Source: UBA12567 sp964598425
GTDB taxonomy: Bacteria > Planctomycetota > Phycisphaerae > Phycisphaerales > SM1A02
DNA length: 64,000 nucleotides
NCBI GenBank assembly: GCA_964598425.1
Contig: CAZRBV010000008.1
Location: 1 to 64,000, forward strand
Direction of reading: 5' to 3'
Below, piece after piece: positions 1-8,932 of the stretch. Position 1 is the first letter of the stretch; each line of letters starts with the position of its first letter. The position numbers and the translations under genes are program-made. Below the pieces are notes generated by a model. It did no database searches and was not told the DNA's origin. It saw only the letters and a list, made by a program, of their open reading frames with translations.

Positions 1-60
1 CTCGAACCTGCAACCTTCGGCTTCGGAGGCCGACGCTCTATCCAATTGAGCTACGCGGAC
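1..60 (-). tRNA. tRNA-Arg (anticodon CCG), 3' part cut by window edge
   Basis: On the minus strand the sequence gives an acceptor 5' strand GTCCGCG, a D-arm with GCTC/GAGC, and an anticodon stem TCGGC/GCCGA around the loop CTCCGAA. This puts CCG at the anticodon, which reads the arginine codon CGG. The T-arm begins GCAGGTTCGAG and the rest of the T-arm and acceptor stem lie outside the window. The stems pair perfectly as far as they can be seen. Confidence 0.9.
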
Positions 61-143
61 GGAGGCGGGAATTGTACTCCTTCCGCTCTCCCCGCCGTGG
101 CCGCTCCTCGGCATCGGCTCCCCAGCCGGGTAGCATTCTGGGA

Positions 144-1805
144 ATGAGCGAGTCACAACAGGCCGATCCTGTGGCTGCGATGCTTCGCCTCACAAGCGTT
201 CGAGGGCCGTCGCTTCCCGCGATGGAGATAACGCGTTCCGGCGGCGTGATTGGGCGTAGCTCGGCTTGTGAGGTGCGGCTTGTCGACGCCACCGTGTCGC
301 GTCGGCACGCTGAAATTCGATATCTCGGTGACCGGTGGATGCTGGCCGACCTTGGGGGCGCGAACGGGACGTGGCTCAATGATGTACGCATCGATTCCGA
401 AGATGCGACTCCGCTGGCTCCTGGCGATCGGATTGGCGTCGGCCCGTGGGTGCTTCGGGTGGGCTCGTGGGCACCCACGACTGTCGCCATGGCTGAAGTG
501 GATGGAAGCGAAGAAGCTGTGCTGGTCAAACCGCTTCAACCGGATGTGGCAGGCCAGCTGGCGCATCATCGCCTGCAGCTGCTGATGGACTGCGCGGGGC
601 GAATCAATGAGGCTCAGGATGAGCAGGGACTCGCGCGGTCGCTGCTGGAGTCGGTGATTGAAGGGACGGGGTACTGCCGCGCCGCCCTTGTTCGCTTGGC
701 TGGCGACGAAGAGGGCGTTGAGATTCTTGGCAGTGTCTCGAGCGATGTCGGCGGCGCCGTGGATCGTTTCAGCCGAACATTGGTCACGCGAGCGTCGGGT
801 GGCGAGTTTGTGACGCTTGCAGGTCAGCAGCAGACTGCGGACTGGGGCAGAAGCATTGCGGATCTGGCGATCCACTCGGCAATGTGCTGCCCTGTGCAGG
901 TTGACGATCAGGTTGCAGCCTGCCTCTACCTTGACGCGAGGGGTGGTGAAGATCGGGTGGCAGGGGACGCGGCGGGTTTCTGCCATGCGCTGGCCCAGCT
1001 CGGCGGTCTGGCGATGGCAAACTTGCGCAGGCGGGCCATGCAGGATCGGCAGCGCGAACTGGACGCCGAAATGGCCGCAGCGCGTGAAGCCCAGCAGTTG
1101 ATGGTGCCGCTCAAGCCGGCGGAACTGGCGGGGCTTGACTACGCGGTCGAGTTTCATCCGGGTCGGGTTGCCTCTGGTGATCTGTTCGACGTTGTGGAAC
1201 TCGAGGAGGGCCGGATCGCGGTGATGCTCGGTGATGTCGCCGGCAAGGGCGTCGGGGCGGCCATCCTCATGGCAGCAGCCCAGGCCTTCCTGCATTCGGC
1301 GCTGAGCCGCCACGCCTGCCCAAGTGATGCCGTAGCAGAGCTCAATGATTTTGTGCGTGAGCGAAGCGCGTCAAACAGCTTTCTGACGCTGTGGGTTGGC
1401 GTGTTTCATCCTGACGGAACGCTTGAATATGTGGATGCGGGGCATGGGTACTGGGCGCATTGCCATGATGTCGACGCCGAAATGCATCAGGCCGCCATCT
1501 CGCCGCTGGTGGGTGCCTTGGAAGACATCGAATTCGTGGCGACCCGGATCACAATCGCCGCAGGCGATCGCATCGTGTTGATGACGGATGGCGTGCCCGA
1601 ACAACCGGACCGTGAGGGGGCACAATTCGGCGTGGACCGGATCATTGCTGTGCTTGAGCGTACTCGGACGTGTCAGGAGGACGTCGTCGAACTGCTTGCA
1701 GCGGTGAGATCGTGGGCAGGCTCGGCCTCGCTGGCTGATGATACGACGGTCGCGAGTGTGACTGCGATGGGCGCTGTGCCGGATGACTCTGCTGCCTCGG
1801 TATGA
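144..1805 (+). CDS. FHA-GAF-SpoIIE (PP2C-type) serine phosphatase
   Basis: This predicted 553-residue cytoplasmic signalling protein has three parts. An N-terminal FHA domain (about residues 35-110) shows GRSS, SRRHAEI and NGTWLN, the usual phosphothreonine-binding positions. A GAF-like sensor region follows at about 140-300. The C-terminal RsbU/SpoIIE phosphatase domain (about 330-540) contains SGDLFD, GDVAGKGVGAA, DAGHGYW, LMTDGVPE and DDTT, which hold the metal-binding aspartates. Proteins of this class dephosphorylate anti-sigma-factor antagonists, but no such partner is seen nearby. The open frame extends upstream to 72; the ATG at 144 was chosen because the upstream part is arginine- and proline-rich and resembles no domain. 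It lies 28 bases before sdhC, so co-transcription is possible. Confidence 0.88.
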   Translation: MSESQQADPVAAMLRLTSVRGPSLPAMEITRSGGVIGRSSACEVRLVDATVSRRHAEIRYLGDRWMLADLGGANGTWLNDVRIDSEDATPLAPGDRIGVGPWVLRVGSWAPTTVAMAEVDGSEEAVLVKPLQPDVAGQLAHHRLQLLMDCAGRINEAQDEQGLARSLLESVIEGTGYCRAALVRLAGDEEGVEILGSVSSDVGGAVDRFSRTLVTRASGGEFVTLAGQQQTADWGRSIADLAIHSAMCCPVQVDDQVAACLYLDARGGEDRVAGDAAGFCHALAQLGGLAMANLRRRAMQDRQRELDAEMAAAREAQQLMVPLKPAELAGLDYAVEFHPGRVASGDLFDVVELEEGRIAVMLGDVAGKGVGAAILMAAAQAFLHSALSRHACPSDAVAELNDFVRERSASNSFLTLWVGVFHPDGTLEYVDAGHGYWAHCHDVDAEMHQAAISPLVGALEDIEFVATRITIAAGDRIVLMTDGVPEQPDREGAQFGVDRIIAVLERTRTCQEDVVELLAAVRSWAGSASLADDTTVASVTAMGAVPDDSAASV

Positions 1806-1833
1806 TGCTCGCCACCGAAGCGAGGGAGCCCGC

Positions 1834-2589
1834 ATGAGACTGTTGAAGTTCTATCAGACTGCTGTCGGCAAGAAGGTTGTTGTGGCCATCACCGGGGTGG
1901 TGCTCTTTCTGTTCTTGATTGCCCACATGGGGGGCAACCTCAAGGTCTTCGCCGGCCCCGGGGCTATCGATGAATACGCCATGCACCTGCGGACGCTGCT
2001 TGAGCCGATCTTTGGCTGGGCTGGTGTATTGTGGATCATGCGGGCGGTGCTTCTCGTGTGCGTACTTGCTCACATCATCACAGTCGCGCTTCTGATTCAT
2101 CAGAACAAGAAGGCAAGGCCGCAGAAGTATCGCCGGCACCACACGCAGGCTTCCACACTGGCAGCCAGATTCATGCAGTTTTCGGGCGCGGTCATTCTGG
2201 TGTTCATCGTGCTGCACATCCTGCAATTCACGACCGGCACGGTGCAGCCGGCACCGGTCCTCTTTCACGAAGAAGATGGCCGGCTGATGGCTGACGTCTA
2301 CCTCAACCTGTATGCGGCATTCTCATTGTGGTGGGTCGCGGCGCTGTACATCTTCGTGATGGCCTGCATCTGCATTCATCTCTATCACGGTGGATGGTCA
2401 TTCCTGCAGACGCTTGGGGCGGACAATCAGGACCGCAACAAGGCATTCCGCGTGTGGGCCTGGGTGCTTTCGCTCGGGCTCTTCATCGGATTCTCATCTG
2501 TGCCGTTCTGCTTCTGGACCGGCATTCTGCCGCCGCCCACCGCTGGCGAAGTGGAACAGGCTCCTGCTCACTCGACGGAGGGTCACTGA
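1834..2589 (+). CDS. sdhC: succinate dehydrogenase cytochrome b558-type membrane subunit
   Basis: The 251-residue protein is a single large membrane anchor of the b558 family (the Bacillus/Bacteroidetes type, which replaces separate SdhC and SdhD). Five hydrophobic segments are visible. Histidines are suitably placed for two haems, for example in LIAHMGG, VLAHII, VLHILQF and CIHLYHGG. It anchors SdhAB to the membrane and passes electrons to quinone, probably menaquinone for this family. The start ATGAGACTG at 1834 was preferred over an upstream start because the protein then begins with the typical short cytoplasmic helix before the first membrane span. The stop is 3 bases from the sdhA start. 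Confidence 0.92.
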   Translation: MRLLKFYQTAVGKKVVVAITGVVLFLFLIAHMGGNLKVFAGPGAIDEYAMHLRTLLEPIFGWAGVLWIMRAVLLVCVLAHIITVALLIHQNKKARPQKYRRHHTQASTLAARFMQFSGAVILVFIVLHILQFTTGTVQPAPVLFHEEDGRLMADVYLNLYAAFSLWWVAALYIFVMACICIHLYHGGWSFLQTLGADNQDRNKAFRVWAWVLSLGLFIGFSSVPFCFWTGILPPPTAGEVEQAPAHSTEGH

Positions 2590-2592
2590 CCA

Positions 2593-4506
2593 ATGCTGGA
2601 ACTCGATGCAAAGATCCCGTCCGGTGATATCCGTGACAAGTGGCGGAACCATCTGGAGCACGTCAAACTCGTTGGCCCTCGCAACCGCCCCAAGTATGAC
2701 ATTGTGGTCGTGGGGACCGGTCTTGCCGGTGCTGCGGCAGCGTCGTCGCTCGCTGCTCAGGGCTACCGGGTCCATGTGATGTGCTTCCAGGACTCATCGA
2801 GGCGAGCCCACTCCATTGCTGCGCAGGGCGGCATCAACGCACCGAAGAATTACCGCAATGACGGAGACGGCGTGTACCGCCTCTTCTACGACACCCAGAA
2901 GGGGGGAGACTTCCGCGCTCGAGAGGCCAACGTGTGGCGGCTGGCAGAGGTCGCCACGGGCATCATTGACCAGTGCACCGCGCAGGGCGTTCCATTTGCG
3001 CGCGAGTACGGCGGGCAGCTCGCCAATCGATCCTTCGGCGGCGTGCTTGTAGAGCGGACGTTCTATTGCCGCGGTCAAACCGGCCAGCAGCTCATGCTCG
3101 GGGCCTACCAGGCACTGCACCAGCAGGTTGCTGCAGGCAACGCCGTCATGTATCCACGGACCGAGCTTCAGGACGTTGTCAATATTGACGGGCGGTGCCG
3201 AGGCGTCGTCTATCGCTGCCTGCAAACCGGCGAGATCAGGAGCATCGCTGCGGACGCGGTCGTACTTGCAAGCGGCGGCTATGGCAATGTCTTCTTTCAG
3301 AGCACGAACGCATTCAACTGCAACGTCACCGCGGCATGGCGGGCGCACAAACGTGGTGCCGGATTCGCAAACCCCTGCTACGTGCAGATTCATCCGACTT
3401 GCATTCCAGTCAGTGGCGACTTTCAGTGCAAACTGACGCTCATGAGTGAGTCGCTTCGTAATGACGGGCGAGTCTGGGTGCCGAAGAAGCCGGGCGATAC
3501 GCGAAGCCCCGAGCAGATTCCGGAAGACGAGCGGTATTACTACCTCGAAGAGCGATATCCCTCGTTCGGCAATCTTGTTCCGCGTGACGTGGCGGCTCGA
3601 AACGCCAAGTACGTGTGCGACGACGGTCTCGGCGTTGGGGGCAAGCGGCAGGTCTACCTTGACTTCGCCGACGCAATCCGGGACCGGGGCGAGAAGGTCA
3701 TCGGGGAGCGATATGGCAACCTGTTCGATATGTACGAAGAGATCACGACGGAATCACCGTACAAAGTGCCAATGCGGATTTTCCCTGCGGTCCACTACTG
3801 CATGGGCGGGTTGTGGGTTGACTACAACCTGATGACCAATGTTCCGGGTCTCTACGCGATTGGCGAAGCGAACTTCTCGGATCACGGCGCCAACCGCCTC
3901 GGAGCGAGCAGCCTCATGCAATGTCTCGCCGATGGCTACATGATTCTTCCTCAGACGATCAACGACAGCTTGCACGACATCTACATGGACAAGGTGACGA
4001 CAGATCATCCTGCCTTTGCCCAGCATGAGCAGTCCGTTCGTGAGCACATCGACTGGCTGATGGCGCGGCGAGGTACCCGATCGCCCATGGCGATTCACAA
4101 GGAACTTGGCGAAGTGATGTGGCATCATTGTGGGATGGCTCGCACTGCCGAGGGGCTGACCGAAGCGATCGGCAAGATTGATGCGCTCAAGCAGGCGTAC
4201 GAGCATGACATGATCGTTCCGGGCAGGGCCAACACGACAAATCAGGCCTTGGAGCGAGCGGGGCGCCTCGGAGACTTCCTCGATCTGGCGCACCTGATGT
4301 GCCGCGATGCGCTTGAGCGGGACGAGTCCTGCGGGTGCCACTTCCGCGAGGAGCACCAGACCGAGGACGGGGAAGTGGTCCGCAACGATGAAGAGTTTGG
4401 CAACGTCGCCGTTTGGGAATGGAAGGGCGAGGGATCGCCGCACGAGAAGAACACAGAAGCATTGTCATTCGACGCGCTTCCACTGATGACCAGGAGTTAC
4501 AAGTGA
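2593..4506 (+). CDS. sdhA: succinate dehydrogenase flavoprotein subunit
   Basis: This 637-residue protein oxidises succinate to fumarate. The dinucleotide-binding motif GTGLAG is at residues 41-46. The motif HSIAAQGG (about 73-80) contains the histidine that carries covalent FAD in this family. HPTCIP marks the substrate site, and NRLGASSL occurs near the end of the FAD domain. Length and motifs match the Bacillus/Bacteroidetes-type SdhA, in agreement with the single-subunit anchor upstream. The stop codon TGA overlaps the sdhB ATG by one base, so the two are translationally coupled. Confidence 0.95.
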   Translation: MLELDAKIPSGDIRDKWRNHLEHVKLVGPRNRPKYDIVVVGTGLAGAAAASSLAAQGYRVHVMCFQDSSRRAHSIAAQGGINAPKNYRNDGDGVYRLFYDTQKGGDFRAREANVWRLAEVATGIIDQCTAQGVPFAREYGGQLANRSFGGVLVERTFYCRGQTGQQLMLGAYQALHQQVAAGNAVMYPRTELQDVVNIDGRCRGVVYRCLQTGEIRSIAADAVVLASGGYGNVFFQSTNAFNCNVTAAWRAHKRGAGFANPCYVQIHPTCIPVSGDFQCKLTLMSESLRNDGRVWVPKKPGDTRSPEQIPEDERYYYLEERYPSFGNLVPRDVAARNAKYVCDDGLGVGGKRQVYLDFADAIRDRGEKVIGERYGNLFDMYEEITTESPYKVPMRIFPAVHYCMGGLWVDYNLMTNVPGLYAIGEANFSDHGANRLGASSLMQCLADGYMILPQTINDSLHDIYMDKVTTDHPAFAQHEQSVREHIDWLMARRGTRSPMAIHKELGEVMWHHCGMARTAEGLTEAIGKIDALKQAYEHDMIVPGRANTTNQALERAGRLGDFLDLAHLMCRDALERDESCGCHFREEHQTEDGEVVRNDEEFGNVAVWEWKGEGSPHEKNTEALSFDALPLMTRSYK

Positions 4507-5282
4507 TGCGCGTCATTCTGCATGTGTGGCGACAAGACGGATCGGATGCCAACGGTGGCTTTGAGCGGCATGAGCTCTCGGGTATCGACGTCGACATGTC
4601 GTTTCTCGAAATGCTCGATACGCTCAACGAGCAGCTCATCGGGGCTGGCAGGGATCCGGTGACCTTTGACAGCGACTGCCGCGAAGGTATTTGCGGTGCC
4701 TGCTCCTGCGTGATCAACGGGCGGCCACATGGCCCCGGCTACAAGTCGACAACGTGTCAGATTCGAATGAGAGCCTTTCAGGACGGTGACGAAATCTGGA
4801 TGGAGCCATTCCGGAGCGGCGCCTTTCCGATCGTGAAGGATCTCATGGTTGACCGGACTGCCTTCGATCGAATCATCGAGGCCGGTGGATACATCTCAAC
4901 GCACAGCGGGCCCAAGCCTGAGCCGAACGCGTCGTTGATCCCGCACCCGATTGCCGAAGAGGCCATGGACGCAGCCGAATGCATCGGCTGCGGGGCCTGC
5001 GTGGCAGCCTGCCCCAATGCCGCCGCGATGCTCTTTACCGCAGCCAAGGTCTCGCACCTCGGCTTGCTTCCGCAAGGCCAGCCCGAGCGGTGGAAACGGG
5101 CCAGGTCGATGGTCGAGCAGATGGACGAAGAAGGCTTCGGTGCCTGCACGAATTATGCCGAGTGCCAGGATGCCTGCCCGAAGGGTGTTTCCATTCGGTT
5201 CATCGGACGCATGAACCGCGATTACATGAAGGCATCACTGTGTGAGCCAGATGTGCAGCAGGGGCCGCTCAAAGCTCACTGA
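4506..5282 (+). CDS. sdhB: succinate dehydrogenase iron-sulfur subunit
   Basis: The 258-residue protein carries electrons from SdhA to the membrane anchor. An N-terminal ferredoxin domain holds the [2Fe-2S] cysteines C58, C63, C66 and C68 (in CREGICGACSC), with C84 downstream. The C-terminal domain has CIGCGACVAACP (C159, C162, C165, C169) and a later cysteine set in CTNYAECQDACP for the [4Fe-4S] and [3Fe-4S] centres. The start at 4506 overlaps the sdhA stop. It is the last gene of sdhCAB. Its end overlaps the end of the convergent lipoprotein gene by 7 bases. Confidence 0.95.
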   Translation: MRVILHVWRQDGSDANGGFERHELSGIDVDMSFLEMLDTLNEQLIGAGRDPVTFDSDCREGICGACSCVINGRPHGPGYKSTTCQIRMRAFQDGDEIWMEPFRSGAFPIVKDLMVDRTAFDRIIEAGGYISTHSGPKPEPNASLIPHPIAEEAMDAAECIGCGACVAACPNAAAMLFTAAKVSHLGLLPQGQPERWKRARSMVEQMDEEGFGACTNYAECQDACPKGVSIRFIGRMNRDYMKASLCEPDVQQGPLKAH

Positions 5283-5758
5283 GCAGAATCGGTCTGCGCT
5301 CGCACCCGAACCTCGAGTCGCTGGGGCGGCGACGCAGCGGCATTGAGCGGCGGAAGGCGTCCGAGTGACCAGTCGGTTGCTCCGCTGACCGAGGATGCCC
5401 CGGCTTGCAGTGTGAGGTGGAGTGGGGCAAAGCCTTCAGCAATGACCGTGAGCTCATTGGGGCGGTTCCCCGCCAGCACGATCTCGGCACCGCCATCGGC
5501 TTGTGTTTCACGGCGGCCGCCGGAGGGATTCGCCCACGGTGACACTGGAGGCCCGAGCACATCCCGCGGCGGTATAAAGACGTTGCCCCCGGTGGTTCGT
5601 ACCTCTGCCATCGGGACCGGCTCGCCGGTACGAGCATCCCGCACCTCGACACGCGCCGCAAGCGGAGATGACCCTGGCAGGCACCCACCCAGCACTGCAA
5701 CGCATCCGCCCATCACCAAGCTCGCAAGAATCCGCACCTCACACCATCTCCTGCTCAT
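5276..5758 (-). CDS. small lipoprotein of unknown function
   Basis: The 160-residue product begins with a basic stretch, a hydrophobic segment and a lipobox-like AVLGGC, which predicts a lipid-anchored exported protein. The mature part contains VEVRDARTGEPVPMAEV, which resembles the start of a carboxypeptidase-regulatory or Ig-like beta-sandwich domain as found in surface lipoproteins; that resemblance is weak. The family is not recognised. The start at 5758 was chosen because it yields the signal sequence; the open frame upstream runs through the tRNA-Ser gene and cannot be coding. Confidence 0.65.
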   Translation of the reverse strand: MSRRWCEVRILASLVMGGCVAVLGGCLPGSSPLAARVEVRDARTGEPVPMAEVRTTGGNVFIPPRDVLGPPVSPWANPSGGRRETQADGGAEIVLAGNRPNELTVIAEGFAPLHLTLQAGASSVSGATDWSLGRLPPLNAAASPPQRLEVRVRAQTDSAQ

Positions 5759-5769
5759 TTGATCGCCAA

Positions 5770-5856
5770 CGGTGGGGGCGGGATTCGAACCCGCGATACG
5801 CCGAAACGTATACCGGTTTTCAAGACCGGCGCATTCAACCGCTCTGCCACCCCACC
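5770..5856 (-). tRNA. tRNA-Ser (anticodon TGA)
   Basis: Read on the minus strand, the acceptor arms GGTGGGG and CCCCACC pair fully. The anticodon stem CCGGT/ACCGG encloses the loop CTTGAAA, giving anticodon TGA. A long variable arm (ATACG TTTC GGCGTAT type) marks it as a class II serine tRNA. The T-arm is GCGGGTTCGAATCCCGC. The CCA end is not encoded. Confidence 0.96.
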
Positions 5857-5945
5857 TGGGGACACGCATCGTACCAAGGCTTCCCGGTATCCTGCCTGAA
5901 GCCTGGCGGGGCATCACGAGCCTCCCGCGCGGAAGGAGTTTGACC

Positions 5946-6305
5946 ATGCGTATACACTTGATCATTGTGGGGGCGGCCGCGTTCGCGCTGACGGGTTGCA
6001 GCTCACCGTTGGACACGACTGGGCTGCCTGAGCAGGAGGCAGCGCTGGCTGCGGAGGGATCAAACGATATGCGAGCTCAGGACGGTACGGCAGGGAATCC
6101 CAACCTCGCCTCGCTCGACGGCGGCTACACGCAGCCAGCCGATCCATTTGATCCGGATCCGTTCATCACGCGGGAGCAAACCGATCGCGCGGCCGATCTC
6201 GACGAGTCCGATCTGGCTCCCGGCGCTTCAACGCTTGAGCCAGGCCCGGAATCGGCGACGGGCGATCCGATGGCGCAGCCCAGCGTCAATGTGCAGGACG
6301 AGTAG
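5946..6305 (+). CDS. small acidic lipoprotein of unknown function
   Basis: The 119-residue product has a short signal sequence ending in ALTGC, a good lipobox. The mature chain is rich in Asp, Glu, Pro and Ala, looks disordered, and shows no recognised domain. An A/G-rich ribosome binding site (GGAAGGAG) lies 7 bases upstream of the ATG at 5946. It sits alone between tRNA-Ser and the convergent ROK kinase gene. Function is unknown; it may be an envelope spacer or regulatory lipoprotein. Confidence 0.68.
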   Translation: MRIHLIIVGAAAFALTGCSSPLDTTGLPEQEAALAAEGSNDMRAQDGTAGNPNLASLDGGYTQPADPFDPDPFITREQTDRAADLDESDLAPGASTLEPGPESATGDPMAQPSVNVQDE

Positions 6306-6311
6306 CGAGGC

Positions 6312-7187
6312 TCACAAACGGGCCGCCCCGAATATGCCGCTGCTGTCGCCGTGCATGGCTGGAACAATGCGTGTGCGAACCGAATCGCTGAAGACCAGCG
6401 CCGGCCACCGCGGAGGGATCTCGGTGTAGATGGCCTCAATGGCGCTGAGCCCACCGCCGACGACGAAGACTTCAGGATCGAGGATGTCGATGACGACAGC
6501 GGTGGCTCGAGCGAGCCGATCGAGCCAACCGACCATGACGGGCGAGCTGGCATGGTTACGGGCGATGGCGGTGGCCTGAAGTGGTTCGGCCCCCGAGTCG
6601 GTCCAGGCCTTTTCGATGGCTGGCCCTGAGAGCCACGTCTCCAGACAGCCGCGGCGCCCGCACCAGCACATTGGCCCCGGAGATTCTGCCGGGTCTGGCC
6701 ACGGAAGCGGAATATGGCCCCACTCGCCCGCGACGTCGTTTCCACCCGTGTGCAGGCCTCCATTGATGACAACGCCTCCGCCGACGCCGGTTCCAAGAAT
6801 GATGGCGAACACCGATGCCGCCCCGCGGGCTGCTCCATTCCATGACTCTGAGAGGGCCAGGCAATTCGCGTCGTTGGTCAGTCTGGCGGTTCGCTTGAGT
6901 GCTCGCGTGAGATCGCGCCCCAGCGGTCGCCCATTGAGGACAGTGGAGTTGCAGTTCCGCATCAGCCCGCTGCCGGCTGCCGGGCTTCCAGGCACGCCAA
7001 CACCGACGTGCGCGCCGCCGCCTCCCGCTTCATGCTCGGTCGATGCGACCAGATCTGCAATCGCCTGGATGATTTCGTCATAATCCCCCTGTGGCGTCGG
7101 GACACGACTCCTCGCCAGGATCTGATCCCCGCGGTCGATGACGACTGCTTCTATCTTTGTTCCGCCGAGATCGACACCGGTTCGCAT
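6312..7187 (-). CDS. ROK family sugar kinase (glucokinase/fructokinase type)
   Basis: The 291-residue protein starts with the phosphate-binding motif GVDLGGTKIEAVV. It carries the ROK zinc signature CWCGRRGCLE (about residues 170-180) after GEWGHIPLPW, whose histidine is the fourth zinc ligand. GTGVGGGVV is a second phosphate loop. It would phosphorylate a hexose, but the exact sugar cannot be told from sequence alone. The start at 7187 was preferred over the longer frame from 7220 because the glycine-rich first strand begins right after it. It diverges from ettA with 54 bases between them. Confidence 0.9.
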   Translation of the reverse strand: MRTGVDLGGTKIEAVVIDRGDQILARSRVPTPQGDYDEIIQAIADLVASTEHEAGGGGAHVGVGVPGSPAAGSGLMRNCNSTVLNGRPLGRDLTRALKRTARLTNDANCLALSESWNGAARGAASVFAIILGTGVGGGVVINGGLHTGGNDVAGEWGHIPLPWPDPAESPGPMCWCGRRGCLETWLSGPAIEKAWTDSGAEPLQATAIARNHASSPVMVGWLDRLARATAVVIDILDPEVFVVGGGLSAIEAIYTEIPPRWPALVFSDSVRTRIVPAMHGDSSGIFGAARL

Positions 7188-7241
7188 GGCGGCACTGTAC
7201 GTTCCCGGAGTGATTCTCAACTTCCGAATTGAGAGGACGCC

Positions 7242-8912
7242 ATGCCCGACATCATCTATTCCATGCTCGGCGTGTCCAAGACGATCGAGAAGCGGACGAT
7301 CATCAAGGATATTTCGCTTTCATACTTCTACGGCGCCAAGATTGGCGTGCTCGGGCTCAACGGGGCTGGCAAGAGCACCGTTCTGAGAATCATGGCGGGC
7401 GTCGACACAGACTTTGACGGTCAGGTGCAGAAGGTGCCCGGTTTCACGGTGGGTTACCTCGAGCAGGAGCCGCTACTGGGCGAGACACGAACGGTTCGTG
7501 AGGTCGTCGAGGAAGGAATGCAGGACACCGTCGACCTCATGAAGGAGTTCGACCGAATCAACGCCGCGTTCGCCGAGCCCATGGATGACGAGGCGATGCA
7601 GAAGCTTCTTGATCGCCAGGCCGAGGTGCAGGACGCGTTGGATGCAGCCAACGCCTGGGATCTTGACTCGCGGCTTGAGATGGCGATGGATGCGCTTCGG
7701 TGTCCTCCCGATGAACGATCGTTCGATATGCTCTCAGGTGGCGAGCGGCGACGGGTGGCCCTGTGCCGGTTGCTGCTCTCATCCCCTGACATTCTGCTGC
7801 TGGACGAACCGACCAACCATCTGGACGCCGAGAGCGTCGCGTGGCTTGAGCAGCACCTGCAGCGGTATGCCGGAACGGTCATTGCGGTGACGCATGATCG
7901 GTACTTCCTCGACAATGTCGCGGGCTGGATTCTCGAGCTTGATCGCGGCGAGGGCATTCCGTGGGAGGGGAATTACTCGTCATGGCTCGAACAGAAGCAG
8001 CGGCGCCTTGCGGTCGAAGCGAGGCAGGAAGGCAAGCGGCAGAAGGCGCTGCAGCGTGAACTCGAATGGGTCCGCAGAAGTCCACAGGCGAGGCAGGCCA
8101 AGAGCCAGGCTCGTATCACGGCCTATGAGAATCTCATGTCGCAGGACCGCAAGGAGCAGGAACGCGCCGTAGAAATCTTTGTGCCGCCGGGGCCGCGGCT
8201 GGGTGATCTGGTGATTGATATCAAGGGTGTGAGTAAGGCGTATGGAGACACCGTGCTGGTGGACGACATGGACTTTTCGCTGCCGCCGGGCGCGATCGTC
8301 GGGATCATCGGCCCCAATGGTGCGGGGAAAACGACGCTGTTTCGGATGCTTATGGGGGACGAGTCACCAGACGATGGTGAGGTGCGAATCGGGGACACCG
8401 TTGTGATGGCGTGCGCTCAGCAGGGGCGCGATGCACTGCCAGATGCGAAGAGTGTGTGGGAGACGGTGAGTGATGGCGATGAAGAGATCGACCTCGGCGG
8501 CGTGAAAGTCAATTCCAGAGCCTACGTGTCGAAGTTCGGTTTCCCCGGAACCATGCAGCAGCGTCAGGTCGGGACGCTCTCAGGAGGCGAGCGGAACAGG
8601 GTGCAGCTCGCTTGCACGCTGCGGGCAGGGGCCAACGTGTTGCTGCTCGATGAGCCAACGAACGACTTGGACGTCAACACGATTCGCGCGATTGAGGAAG
8701 GGCTTGAGTCGTTCGGGGGGACGGCCCTGATCATCAGCCATGACCGGTGGTTCCTCGATCGGGTCGCAACGCACATTCTGGCATTTGAGGGCGACTCGAA
8801 GGTTCGGTTCTTCTTCGGGAACTGGACATCCTACGACGAAGACCGCCGCAAGCGTCTCGGGGCGGCGTCCGAGCAGCCGCGCAGGATCAAGTACCGCAAG
8901 TTGACCAGGTAA
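7242..8912 (+). CDS. ettA: energy-dependent translational throttle protein EttA (ABC-F)
   Basis: The 556-residue soluble protein contains two ABC domains and no membrane segments. The first has Walker A GLNGAGKST, signature LSGGERRR and Walker B LLLDEPTNHLD. The second has GPNGAGKTT, LSGGERNR and LLLDEPTNDLD. Between them lies the charged linker typical of ABC-F factors. EttA binds the ribosomal E site and gates the first elongation steps according to the ATP/ADP ratio. Length and end-to-end similarity fit EttA (about 555 residues) better than Uup or antibiotic-resistance ABC-F proteins. Confidence 0.93.
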   Translation: MPDIIYSMLGVSKTIEKRTIIKDISLSYFYGAKIGVLGLNGAGKSTVLRIMAGVDTDFDGQVQKVPGFTVGYLEQEPLLGETRTVREVVEEGMQDTVDLMKEFDRINAAFAEPMDDEAMQKLLDRQAEVQDALDAANAWDLDSRLEMAMDALRCPPDERSFDMLSGGERRRVALCRLLLSSPDILLLDEPTNHLDAESVAWLEQHLQRYAGTVIAVTHDRYFLDNVAGWILELDRGEGIPWEGNYSSWLEQKQRRLAVEARQEGKRQKALQRELEWVRRSPQARQAKSQARITAYENLMSQDRKEQERAVEIFVPPGPRLGDLVIDIKGVSKAYGDTVLVDDMDFSLPPGAIVGIIGPNGAGKTTLFRMLMGDESPDDGEVRIGDTVVMACAQQGRDALPDAKSVWETVSDGDEEIDLGGVKVNSRAYVSKFGFPGTMQQRQVGTLSGGERNRVQLACTLRAGANVLLLDEPTNDLDVNTIRAIEEGLESFGGTALIISHDRWFLDRVATHILAFEGDSKVRFFFGNWTSYDEDRRKRLGAASEQPRRIKYRKLTR

Positions 8913-8932
8913 CTCTTCGCCGTCGGCGTTCT

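Noticed and set aside
153..1313. Minus-strand open frame of 386 codons
   Set aside because: It is antisense to the FHA/GAF/SpoIIE phosphatase, whose motifs are clear; the opposite frame is open only because of high GC.
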